Assembly: GCA_946415365.1 (NCBI GenBank)
Contig: CAMKSE010000023.1
Location: 1-64,000 of the forward strand
Length of the DNA stretch: 64,000 nt
Source of the DNA: an uncultured Prevotellaceae bacterium
GTDB lineage: Bacteria; Bacteroidota; Bacteroidia; Bacteroidales; Bacteroidaceae
Direction of reading: 5' to 3'
Shown here: positions 48,449 through 56,683 of the stretch, one piece after another
How positions within the stretch are numbered: the first letter of the stretch is position 1
How the letters are laid out: the number at the start of each line of letters is the position of its first letter
The notes under the pieces: model-generated
What the model saw: the letters and a program-made list of their open reading frames with translations, nothing else
The model's database searches: none
What the model was told of the DNA's origin: nothing
Program-made: the position numbers and the translations under genes

Positions 48449-50158
48449 ATGAGAGGAGTATTTGTCATCTTGATGGCATGGTTGGCTGTTGGCGTTTATG
48501 CTCAAGACCAGGATGAGCTGATTGAGCACGACGGCAACAAATATATCATCCATGTGGAGCAGCTGGATCCCGACCCCGAGATGACACTGCTCGACGTACT
48601 CCACATCTGTCCGGAACTGATGTCGGACGATGGTAAGACACTCAATTCAGACTATTTGCTGAGTGTGGACGATATACCCCTGAGCATCGATTACGAGCCA
48701 CTGCTCGTGGGCATCAAGGCCTGCGACCTCACCGAAGTGACCATTTGTACCTATGGAGCGGTGAACAACGCCATGGACGGCATCACGGGCACCATCGACC
48801 TGACGTTCCGTGAAGGCAAGGGGCTGACGGGAAAGCTGGCCCTGAGCGGCAGTACCTATGGCAACGGACAAGTGTATGCCGATATCGCCAGTGGTAGTGA
48901 GAACGTCACCGTACGTGCCTTTGCACAGACCAACCTGCAATATGGTCAGGCCACGGCGCTCTCAGGTAACAGCATTACCTCACGCAATGGAGTGGAGAAT
49001 GCAATGCTCTTTGTGGATTGGCAGGCTACCGATCGTGACCTGCTGAAACTGAAGCTCTCTCAAGGCTATGGCGAGCATCAGGATAAAGTGCATGATACCG
49101 GGCAAAGCGAGGATAATAGTGAGTTCAACAGACAACGTTGGGGCGAGCTCGTCGCCACCTATGAGCGCACCCTCAACGAGCAGGAGGCGGGTCTCTACAT
49201 CGAGGCGGGCATGAGCTATGCAAAAAACTCTTTCTTGGAGGTACAGACGGTGTTACCTTGGTGGATTGCCGAGTACAGTGTCCCTTTCCTCAATCAGTCG
49301 CTCTGGATGACTATTGGCTATGAGGGGGACTATACGAACCTCTGGTATGAGGGACTCCGTCGCGAGCAGAACCTCTACAACGACTTGTATGTGCAGTTCG
49401 ACTATAAGAAAGGTCCGTGGGTCATCAGTCTTGGTGACCGTTTCCGTCACAACTCCTTCTGGGATAAGCACTACGATGAGGGCGATGGGCGTCTGTGGTC
49501 ACATAACCGCAACGATCATGCCCTGCATGCTATCGTGGGATATCGCGCAGGACGACACTTTCTGCAGGGTGCTTTTAGCCGCACCTACTTCAATCCCCTC
49601 CCCAGCGACTTCCATGACTATCTTGGCGGCTCACAGGTCTATCACAATATAAACTATCAGACTAATCTCGCCTGGCGTTCCGAAGCCCGCTATACCTATC
49701 AGTCTGAGCGGATTGTCGCAACGGGTACCGTGACACACACATTACTGTCAGACCTGCCGTCACCTGACGAGTCACTATTTAGTGTGGGGGCAACAGCCAC
49801 TTGGCATCAGGGTCCCATACGGCTCACGGCAGGTGCTAACCTCTACCACCTGCACATCGGCTACGATGAGGCTGTCAACAACACGTTCTACACCCTGAAG
49901 TTCGCTCCGACACTATTGTTGGGCAAGGGCTTCAGACTGTCGTCCGCATTGGTATACAACAGTAAAATAGAGGCTTACGACCAACATGCCCATCTTTACG
50001 CTTCAATAAAACTGAACAAGGACTTAGGGAAACGCTGTAATCTGTTTGCCGACTTCCACGACATCGCGGGACAGCTGACGGGAGAGTCGTATCTCCTGTT
50101 GCAGTCGTTCAATAACCGTGCGCTGACGATAGGACTTACTTTCTATCCATGGAACTGA
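48449..50158 (+). CDS. outer-membrane beta-barrel protein, TonB-dependent-receptor-like
   Basis: A 569-aa protein with signal MRGVFVILMAWLAVGVYAQ. Residues about 45-135 look like a plug domain (TLLDVLHICPELMSDDG, YLLSVDDIPLSIDY, LTEVTICTYGAVNNAMDGITGTIDLTFREG). Barrel strands follow, rich in Tyr/Trp (SLGDRFRHNSFWDKHYDEG, WRSEARYTYQSERIVATGTVTHTLL), ending ALTIGLTFYPWN. Shorter than classic SusC-type receptors (about 1000 aa) and without a carboxypeptidase-like N-domain. The ligand is unknown. Starts 9 nt after the phosphatase gene. Confidence 0.75.
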   Translation: MRGVFVILMAWLAVGVYAQDQDELIEHDGNKYIIHVEQLDPDPEMTLLDVLHICPELMSDDGKTLNSDYLLSVDDIPLSIDYEPLLVGIKACDLTEVTICTYGAVNNAMDGITGTIDLTFREGKGLTGKLALSGSTYGNGQVYADIASGSENVTVRAFAQTNLQYGQATALSGNSITSRNGVENAMLFVDWQATDRDLLKLKLSQGYGEHQDKVHDTGQSEDNSEFNRQRWGELVATYERTLNEQEAGLYIEAGMSYAKNSFLEVQTVLPWWIAEYSVPFLNQSLWMTIGYEGDYTNLWYEGLRREQNLYNDLYVQFDYKKGPWVISLGDRFRHNSFWDKHYDEGDGRLWSHNRNDHALHAIVGYRAGRHFLQGAFSRTYFNPLPSDFHDYLGGSQVYHNINYQTNLAWRSEARYTYQSERIVATGTVTHTLLSDLPSPDESLFSVGATATWHQGPIRLTAGANLYHLHIGYDEAVNNTFYTLKFAPTLLLGKGFRLSSALVYNSKIEAYDQHAHLYASIKLNKDLGKRCNLFADFHDIAGQLTGESYLLLQSFNNRALTIGLTFYPWN

Positions 50159-50192
50159 AGCCTGCGTGGTTTCGTGAATTAATCCTAAATGC

Positions 50193-50223
50193 TTGGCGGT
50201 TTCGGAGAAAATGTGTACCTTTG
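50193..50223 (+). promoter_or_regulatory. promoter of djlA-like gene
   Basis: TTG 50193-50195, 20 nt, TACCTTTG 50216-50223, 25 nt before ATG 50249. Confidence 0.65.
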
Positions 50224-50248
50224 CCCCCGCATAATAAAACGAGCGTAA

Positions 50249-51085
50249 ATGGCTGCAGGAAAGTGGATAGGAGGATTCATTGGATGGATGGCCGGGGGAC
50301 CGTTGGGAGCCTTGGCCGGCTATCTCTTAGGATCGTTGTTCGACACGATGCTCGACGGGGTGAACTCCCCGCAGAATTCCGGTACATGGGGTCAGGGTTC
50401 GGGACGCGAACAGCAACAGACATATCAGGACTTCAATGAGGCCTATCAGCGGGCCTATCGTCAACGGCAACAGCAGGGCCAGCGAAACAGTTTCCTGTTC
50501 TCGTTGCTGGTGCTCTCGTCGTATATCATCAAGGCCGATGGCAAGGCGATGCACTCAGAGATGGAACTGGTGCGTCAGATGCTGCGCCAGAACTTCGGAC
50601 AAGATGCTGTCAGTCAGGGTAATGAGATCCTGAATAAACTCTTCGACGAGCAGAAGCGTGAGGGTTGGACGCAGTTTAAGCAGACCGTCCGCCAGTGTTG
50701 TGGACAGATCAATCAGCAGATGGACTATTCGCAGCGTCTGCAGTTGTTGAACTATCTGGTGATGGTGGCACAGGCCGACGGGCATGTACCCCAGAGTGAG
50801 ATCACGGCGCTGAAGGAGTGTGCCCAGTGGTTGGGCATGTCGGCCTCGGAAGTTGATTCGATGTTGCATTTGCAAGGCGATACGCTCGAAGATGCCTATA
50901 AGGTGCTGGGTGTCAGTCCGAACGCTACCGACGATGAATTGAAGAAGGCTTACCGCAAACTGGCTCTCGAGCACCATCCTGACAAGGTGGCTGCCCTGGG
51001 CGAGGATGTCCGCAAGGCGGCTGAGAAGAAGTTCCAGGAGATCAACGCGGCAAAAGACCGGATATGGAAGGCAAGGGGATTGTAG
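50249..51085 (+). CDS. DjlA-like TerB + J-domain co-chaperone
   Basis: A 278-aa protein. The N-terminal glycine-rich membrane segment (IGGFIGWMAGGPLGALAGYLLGSLFD) is followed by a TerB domain (about 85-200: IKADGKAMHSEMELVRQML, AQADGHVPQSEITALKECA) and a C-terminal J domain (about 215-278) with the HPD motif (LEHHPDKV). Same order as E. coli DjlA. It should stimulate DnaK ATPase near the membrane. It overlaps queH by 22 nt. Confidence 0.92.
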   Translation: MAAGKWIGGFIGWMAGGPLGALAGYLLGSLFDTMLDGVNSPQNSGTWGQGSGREQQQTYQDFNEAYQRAYRQRQQQGQRNSFLFSLLVLSSYIIKADGKAMHSEMELVRQMLRQNFGQDAVSQGNEILNKLFDEQKREGWTQFKQTVRQCCGQINQQMDYSQRLQLLNYLVMVAQADGHVPQSEITALKECAQWLGMSASEVDSMLHLQGDTLEDAYKVLGVSPNATDDELKKAYRKLALEHHPDKVAALGEDVRKAAEKKFQEINAAKDRIWKARGL

Positions 51086-51657
51086 TTCCAGAGGGGTGTC
51101 AGGAGGTGCTGTTGCATGCTTGTTGCGCACCATGTTCTTCGGCCATTGTCGAATGGTTGGTCCAGCACCAGATTCGTCCTGTTATTTTTTATTACAATCC
51201 AAACATTTTTCCCCTTGAGGAATACGAGATTCGCAAGAACGAAAGCAAGCGGCATGCAGAGAGTCTCGGTATCAAGTGGATTGACGGCGACTATGATCAT
51301 GAGGCGTGGCTTGGTAGTGTCTGTGGACTGGAAGGGGAACCTGAAAGAGGGCTGCGCTGTCAACAGTGCTTTACACTTCGTCTGACGGAAGCAGCCAAGG
51401 TGGCTAAACGTCTTGGCATTTCATACTTCGCGACTACACTGGCCTCTTCGCGTTGGAAGAGTCTCGACCAAATCAACCGCGCTGGCCACCTTGCCGAACA
51501 AACCGTTAATGATGTCTCCTTTTGGGCTCAGAACTGGCGGAAAGCAGGCCTTCAGGAACGACGAAATCAGCTGCTGAAAGAATTTGACTTCTACAACCAA
51601 CAATATTGCGGCTGCGAATTTTCGTTTAGACAAAAGAACATAAGTACAAAAGATTAA
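51064..51657 (+). CDS. queH: epoxyqueuosine reductase QueH
   Basis: A 197-aa DUF208 enzyme that reduces epoxyqueuosine to queuosine in tRNA, the non-homologous alternative to QueG. Cys pairs in LLHACCAPCS and GLRCQQCF, plus YCGCEFS near the end, are the iron-sulfur/metal ligands of the family. SSRWKSLDQINRAG is also diagnostic. ATG 51064 overlaps djlA, implying coupling. Confidence 0.92.
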   Translation: MEGKGIVVPEGCQEVLLHACCAPCSSAIVEWLVQHQIRPVIFYYNPNIFPLEEYEIRKNESKRHAESLGIKWIDGDYDHEAWLGSVCGLEGEPERGLRCQQCFTLRLTEAAKVAKRLGISYFATTLASSRWKSLDQINRAGHLAEQTVNDVSFWAQNWRKAGLQERRNQLLKEFDFYNQQYCGCEFSFRQKNISTKD

Positions 51658-51718
51658 GCAGTAAAAAAATATGTTCTTATGTTCTTCTGTCTAAAACTGA
51701 AAATAATCTGTCGAAAGC

Positions 51719-51749
51719 TTGTCAGTCTCGTTTTTTTGTTGTAATTTTG
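51719..51749 (+). promoter_or_regulatory. promoter of XRE-cupin / acyl-CoA ligase genes
   Basis: TTG 51719-51721, 20 nt, TAATTTTG 51742-51749, about 50 nt before the start at 51800. Confidence 0.65.
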
Positions 51750-51799
51750 CGCCCCGAATTAAAGTTTATAGTTTTTTATTGTTTATATAGCAAAGACTT

Positions 51800-52384
51800 A
51801 TGTCCAACACTAACACTTACGTCGGTTCCAAAATCAAGGGACTCAGAGAGACGAAAAACCTCAGCATCGAGGAGGTAGCTGAGAGCACTGGTCTGTCAGT
51901 GGAACAGATCAACAGCATCGAGAACGACCAGAACCTGCCCTCGTTAGGGCCGCTGATCAAGATAGCCCGTGCACTGGGGGTGCGACTGGGAACTTTTATG
52001 GACGACAACGATGCCCTGGGCCCAGTGGTCTGTCGCGCTGAAGACCGTGAGAAGGACAGCAGCATCAGCTTTTCTAACGGTGCCACCGATGCCCGCAAGC
52101 ACATGGAGTATCACCCGCTGGCACAGCAGAAGGCTGGCCGTCACATGGAACCGTTCATCATCGACATCAATCCCGAGGAGAATCAGGACTACAAGCTCTC
52201 GGCCCATGAGGGAGAGGAGTTCATCTATGTCATGGAGGGCGAAGTGGAAGTGGTATACGGTAAGGAGAAGTATTCGCTGAAGGAAGGCGACTCGATCTAT
52301 TACGACTCGATTGTGAAGCACCATCTGCATGGTGCCCCCGGCAAGAGTGCCAAGATTCTCGCACTGATCTATATCCCGTTCTGA
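51800..52384 (+). CDS. XRE-cupin transcriptional regulator
   Basis: A 194-aa protein. HTH at about 10-65 (VGSKIKGLRETKNLSIEEVAESTGLSVEQINSIENDQNLPSLGPLIKIARALGV). A cupin_2 domain at about 115-192 (HEGEEFIYVMEGEVEVVYGKEKYSLKEGDSIYYDSIVKHHLHG) probably senses a small ligand. It lies 17 nt upstream of the acyl-CoA ligase on the same transcript and probably controls it (inference). Confidence 0.9.
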   Translation: MSNTNTYVGSKIKGLRETKNLSIEEVAESTGLSVEQINSIENDQNLPSLGPLIKIARALGVRLGTFMDDNDALGPVVCRAEDREKDSSISFSNGATDARKHMEYHPLAQQKAGRHMEPFIIDINPEENQDYKLSAHEGEEFIYVMEGEVEVVYGKEKYSLKEGDSIYYDSIVKHHLHGAPGKSAKILALIYIPF

Positions 52385-52401
52385 TCATTGGACATTGAAG
52401 A

Positions 52402-54141
52402 ATGAAGATGGAAACAAAGAACGTGAAATTAGACATGGCAGGCAGACCGCTGCCTGACAGAACCTATCCTGCAGAGACGGGCAGTGCCGGCTATCAGCTC
52501 TATGAGCGCACCCTCGGACAGTGGCTGGAGTACTGGGCAGAGACAACGCCCGATAAGGAATACATCGTGTATAGTGACCGTGACCTGCGCTTCACCTGGA
52601 GCAAGTTCAACGAGCGTGTCGACAACCTCGCCAAGGGCCTGATTGCCATTGGCGTCGAGAGGGGCTCGAACGTGGGCATCTGGGCTACGAACGTGCCCGA
52701 CTGGCTGACGTTCCTCTATGCCACAGCCAAGATCGGTGCCGTATTAGTGACGGTGAATACCAACTACAAACAGAACGAGCTGGAGTACCTCTGCAAGGAC
52801 TCCGACATGCATACTCTCTGTATCACCGACGGTACATGGGATTGTAACTATGTGGACATGACCTACACGATGCTGCCCGAGCTGAAGACCTGTGAGCGGG
52901 GACGTCTGAACAGCGAGCGCTTCCCTTACATGAAGAACGTAGTGTTCATCGGCATGGAGAAGTACCGTGGTATGTTCAATACCGCCGAACTGCTGCTCTT
53001 GGGACAGAACGTGGACGACGAGACTCTGCTGGAGATGAAGAGCAAGGTCACCTGTCACGATGTCTGCAACATGCAGTACACCTCCGGTACGACGGGCTTC
53101 CCGAAGGGGGTGATGCTCACGCACTATGGTATCGCCAACGACGGTTACTTCACCGGTGAGAACATGGGCTTCACGCAGGACGACAAGCTCTGCGTCTGTG
53201 TGCCGCTGTTCCACTGCTTCGGCGTGGTGCTTGCCACGATGAACTGCCTGACGCACGGATGTACCGAGGTGATGGTCGAGAAGTTCGACCCGCTCGTGGT
53301 GCTGGCATCCATCCATAAGGAGCGGTGTACGGCCGTCTATGGGGTGCCCACGATGTTTATCGCCGAACTGAACCACCCGATGTTCTCGATGTTCGACCTG
53401 ACTTGTCTGCGCACCGGTATCATGGCGGGCTCGCTCTGTCCGGTGGAACTGATGAAGCAGGTCTCTGAGAAGATGTATATGACCATCACGAGTGTGTACG
53501 GACTGACGGAGTCATCGCCGGGCATGACGCAGACTTGTCTGAACGATACCTTCGAGCAGCGCTGCACGACCGTAGGCCGCGACTATCCGTTTGTCGATGT
53601 GAAGGTGCTCGATCCTGAGACTGGCGAGGAGTGTCCTGTCGGCGTACAGGGTGAGATGTGCTGTAAGGGCTTCAACGTCATGAAGGGCTACTATAAGAAT
53701 CCCGAGGCCACGGCCGAGGTGATCGACAAGAACGGCTACCTCCATTCCGGTGACCTCGGTGTGAAGGACGAGCAGGGCTTCTATAAGATCACGGGCCGCA
53801 TCAAGGACATGATCATTCGTGGTGGTGAGAATATCTATCCCCGTGAGATTGAGGAGTTCCTCTACCACATGCCCGGCATCCGCGATGTACAGGTGGCTGC
53901 CGTGCCCTCGAAGAAATACGGTGAGGCCGTCGGTGCCTTCATCATCCTCGAAGAGGGTGTGAAGATGGAGCCGGAGGACGTACAGGAGTTCTGCCGTGGC
54001 AAGATTGCCCGTTATAAGATCCCGAAGTACGTGTTCTTCATCGACGAGTTCCCGCTGACCGGCTCCGGCAAGATCCAGAAGTTCAAGCTGAAGGAGATGA
54101 GTCTCGCCCTCTGCGAGAAGCTTGGAATAGTAGTCGAATAG
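52402..54141 (+). CDS. long/medium-chain acyl-CoA synthetase (AMP-binding)
   Basis: A 579-aa ANL-superfamily ligase. P-loop-like YTSGTTGFPKGV (about 228-239), the A5 region VYGLTESSPGMT, A7 YLHSGDLG, A8 GRIKDMIIRGGENIYPREIEEFL, and catalytic Lys in LTGSGKIQKFKL. It activates a carboxylic acid, probably a fatty acid, to its CoA ester. ATG at 52402 lies in an ATTGAAG-AATGAAG repeat like that before the SDR gene at 35419. Confidence 0.92.
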   Translation: MKMETKNVKLDMAGRPLPDRTYPAETGSAGYQLYERTLGQWLEYWAETTPDKEYIVYSDRDLRFTWSKFNERVDNLAKGLIAIGVERGSNVGIWATNVPDWLTFLYATAKIGAVLVTVNTNYKQNELEYLCKDSDMHTLCITDGTWDCNYVDMTYTMLPELKTCERGRLNSERFPYMKNVVFIGMEKYRGMFNTAELLLLGQNVDDETLLEMKSKVTCHDVCNMQYTSGTTGFPKGVMLTHYGIANDGYFTGENMGFTQDDKLCVCVPLFHCFGVVLATMNCLTHGCTEVMVEKFDPLVVLASIHKERCTAVYGVPTMFIAELNHPMFSMFDLTCLRTGIMAGSLCPVELMKQVSEKMYMTITSVYGLTESSPGMTQTCLNDTFEQRCTTVGRDYPFVDVKVLDPETGEECPVGVQGEMCCKGFNVMKGYYKNPEATAEVIDKNGYLHSGDLGVKDEQGFYKITGRIKDMIIRGGENIYPREIEEFLYHMPGIRDVQVAAVPSKKYGEAVGAFIILEEGVKMEPEDVQEFCRGKIARYKIPKYVFFIDEFPLTGSGKIQKFKLKEMSLALCEKLGIVVE

Positions 54142-54167
54142 ACATGGTAATTTTATAAAGGAAAAAG

Positions 54168-55532
54168 ATGTTTGAGAATTTATCAGATAGGTTAGAGAGA
54201 TCGTTTAAGATCCTCAAGGGTGAAGGCAAGATCACCGAGATCAATGTCGCCGAGACCCTAAAAGACGTGCGTCGCGCCCTGTTGGATGCCGACGTGAACT
54301 TCAAGGTGGCCAAGACCTTTACCGATACAGTGAAGCAGAAGGCCCTGGGCATGAACGTGCTCACTGCCGTGAAGCCCAGTCAGCTCATGGTGAAGATCGT
54401 CCACGACGAACTGGCGGAACTGATGGGTGGCAAGGCCTCGGAACTGAAGGTGGAGGGTAGGGCAGGGGCACCTGCCATCATCCTCATGTCTGGCCTCCAG
54501 GGTTCTGGTAAGACCACGTTCAGTGGCAAGCTCGCCAACCTGCTCAAGACCCGCAACCACAAAAAGCCTTTGCTCGTGGCCTGCGACGTGTACCGCCCTG
54601 CTGCCATCGAACAGCTGAAGGTGGTCGGACAGAGTGTCGGCGTGCCCGTCTATTCGGAGCCAGACAACAAGAATGTCGTTGAGATAGCCAACCATGCCAT
54701 CCAGGAGGCGAAGTCCAAGGCCAACGATGTGGTCATCATCGATACTGCCGGTCGTCTGGCCGTCGATGAGGAGATGATGCAGGAGATAGAGACGCTGAAG
54801 CGTGCCGTCAATCCCAACGAGACCCTCTTCGTGGTGGATTCAATGACAGGTCAGGATGCCGTGAACACCGCCAAGGAGTTCAACGACCGTCTCGACTTCG
54901 ACGGTGTGGTGCTCACAAAGCTCGACGGTGACACCCGTGGTGGTGCCGCCCTCTCCATCCGTACGGTGGTCACGAAACCCATCAAGTTCGTGGGTACTGG
55001 TGAGAAGATGGAGGCCATCGACGTATTCCATCCCGAACGTATGGCTGACCGTATTCTCGGCATGGGTGATATCGTCTCTCTCGTGGAACGTGCCCAGCAG
55101 CAGTACGATGAGGAGGAGGCCAAGCGTCTGGAGAAGAAGATCCGCAAGAACAAGTTCGACTTCGACGACTTCATGGGTCAGATCCAGCAGATCAAGAAGA
55201 TGGGTAACATCAAGGACCTCGCCTCGATGATTCCCGGTGTGGGCAAGCAGCTCAAGGACCTCGACATCGACGACGATGCCTTTAAGGGCATTGAGGCCAT
55301 CATCAACTCCATGACGCCTAAGGAGCGTCAGAATCCCGATATCATCAACCAGAGCCGTCGTCGTCGCATCGCTGCCGGTTCCGGCACGAAGCTCGAGGAT
55401 GTGAACCGTCTGATGAAGCAGTTCGACCAGACGCGTAAGATGATGAAGATGGTGACAGGCATGAACTCCTCCCGTATGGCCCAGATGGCAAACGCCATGA
55501 AAGCCATGAAAGGTGGTAAACCCAAATTTTAG
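54168..55532 (+). CDS. ffh: signal recognition particle protein Ffh
   Basis: A 454-aa SRP54 GTPase. N domain (MFENLSDRLERSFKIL...VRRALLDADVNFKVAK), G domain with the P-loop GLQGSGKTTFSGKLA, VIIDTAGRL (DTAGR) and TKLDGDTRGG, and a Met-rich M domain (FMGQIQQIKKMGNI...RRRRIAAGSG...MKQFDQTRKMMKMVTGM). Full length. It targets membrane and secreted proteins with 4.5S RNA; no such RNA gene was seen in the window. Start 26 nt after the ligase gene. Confidence 0.96.
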   Translation: MFENLSDRLERSFKILKGEGKITEINVAETLKDVRRALLDADVNFKVAKTFTDTVKQKALGMNVLTAVKPSQLMVKIVHDELAELMGGKASELKVEGRAGAPAIILMSGLQGSGKTTFSGKLANLLKTRNHKKPLLVACDVYRPAAIEQLKVVGQSVGVPVYSEPDNKNVVEIANHAIQEAKSKANDVVIIDTAGRLAVDEEMMQEIETLKRAVNPNETLFVVDSMTGQDAVNTAKEFNDRLDFDGVVLTKLDGDTRGGAALSIRTVVTKPIKFVGTGEKMEAIDVFHPERMADRILGMGDIVSLVERAQQQYDEEEAKRLEKKIRKNKFDFDDFMGQIQQIKKMGNIKDLASMIPGVGKQLKDLDIDDDAFKGIEAIINSMTPKERQNPDIINQSRRRRIAAGSGTKLEDVNRLMKQFDQTRKMMKMVTGMNSSRMAQMANAMKAMKGGKPKF

Positions 55533-55537
55533 AGAAT

Positions 55538-56416
55538 ATGGAACTCATTGACGGAAAGGCAACGGCAGCCGCCATAAAGGCAGAGATAGCCGAAGAAGTG
55601 AGACAGATCATCGCCAGGGGCGGTAAGCAGCCTCATCTGGCTGCAGTGTTGGTTGGTCACGACGGCGGGTCGGAGACTTATGTAAAGAATAAGGTACTCG
55701 CGTGCGAGGCCTGTGGCTTCAAGTCAACGCTCATCCGCTTCGAGGATACCATCACCGAGGCGGAGCTCATGGCTTGTGTCGACAAACTGAATAAGGACGA
55801 CGATGTCGATGGCTTCATCGTGCAGTTACCCTTGCCCAGGCATATCGACGAGCAGAAGATTATCGAGGCCATCGACTATCGAAAGGATGTCGACGGCTTC
55901 CACCCCATCAACGTGGGGCGCATGGCCATTGGCCTGCCCTGCTTCATCTCCGCTACACCGCTGGGAATCATCACTCTGCTGAAGCGCTATGGCATCGAGA
56001 CCTCTGGCAGGAAGTGTGTCATCCTCGGACGTTCTAACATCGTCGGCAAGCCCATGGCTCAGTTGATGATGCAGAAGCAGTATGGCGACGCGACGGTCAC
56101 GGTCTGCCACTCGCATTCCAAGTCGCTGAAGGAAGAGTGCCGTGCAGCCGACATCATCATCGCTGCCATCGGCCAGCCCGACTTCGTGACCGCCGATATG
56201 GTGAAGGAGGGGGCTGTCATTGTCGATGTGGGCACCACCCGGGTCCCGGACCCCTCCCGTAAGAGTGGCTTCCGCCTGAATGGTGACGTGAAGTTCGACG
56301 AGGTGGCTCCCCGTTGTTCCTTCATCACGCCTGTTCCCGGAGGCGTCGGTCCCATGACCATCTGCTCGCTGATGAAGAATACCCTCGCTGCCGGCAAACA
56401 CGAGTATTATAAATGA
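55538..56416 (+). CDS. folD: methylenetetrahydrofolate dehydrogenase/cyclohydrolase
   Basis: A 292-aa bifunctional folate enzyme. Motifs: AVLVGHDGGSETYVKNKVLACEACGF with catalytic Lys, VQLPLPRHIDEQKIIEAIDYRKDVDGFHPINVGRM, CVILGRSNIVGKPMAQLM (NAD(P) site) and TPVPGGVGPMTICSLMKNT. Starts 5 nt after ffh. Confidence 0.96.
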   Translation: MELIDGKATAAAIKAEIAEEVRQIIARGGKQPHLAAVLVGHDGGSETYVKNKVLACEACGFKSTLIRFEDTITEAELMACVDKLNKDDDVDGFIVQLPLPRHIDEQKIIEAIDYRKDVDGFHPINVGRMAIGLPCFISATPLGIITLLKRYGIETSGRKCVILGRSNIVGKPMAQLMMQKQYGDATVTVCHSHSKSLKEECRAADIIIAAIGQPDFVTADMVKEGAVIVDVGTTRVPDPSRKSGFRLNGDVKFDEVAPRCSFITPVPGGVGPMTICSLMKNTLAAGKHEYYK

Positions 56417-56592
56417 CCGCCGAGGAGTACTACCTGAAAGGTAATGAATACCGTAAGCAGAGCCTGTGGCACGAGGCCATCAACTGCTATATCGAGGCCA
56501 TCAGACTCGACCCCGACAGCCCTGCTGTCGAGGCCAAGCGCATGCTCGACGACATCATGGCCTTCTACTGTAAGGACATGTATAACCCTTAA
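56413..56592 (+). CDS. 59-aa TPR-like protein
   Basis: A small ORF whose ATG overlaps the folD stop (ATGA). It encodes a single TPR-like helical hairpin: TAEEYYLKGNEYRKQSLWHE, then AINCYIEAIRLDPDSPAVEA, then a helix (KRMLDDIMAFY). The pattern (Gly8/Tyr/Ala and Pro32-type positions) fits one tetratricopeptide unit. Short enough to be missed by routine calling; the translational overlap argues it is real. Role unknown. Confidence 0.72.
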   Translation: MTAEEYYLKGNEYRKQSLWHEAINCYIEAIRLDPDSPAVEAKRMLDDIMAFYCKDMYNP

Positions 56593-56615
56593 ACACGTTA
56601 AATTTCTGTTTTTTT

Positions 56616-56646
56616 TTTGCAGGTTCAAGATTTATTCGTAACTTTG
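56616..56646 (+). promoter_or_regulatory. promoter of the capsule/EPS operon
   Basis: TTTG 56616-56619 at the end of a T9 run, 19 nt, TAACTTTG 56639-56646, about 38 nt before the start at 56684. Confidence 0.82.
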
Positions 56647-56683
56647 CACCCCAAATATCTGTTAGTAAAAAATAGTAAGTAGA

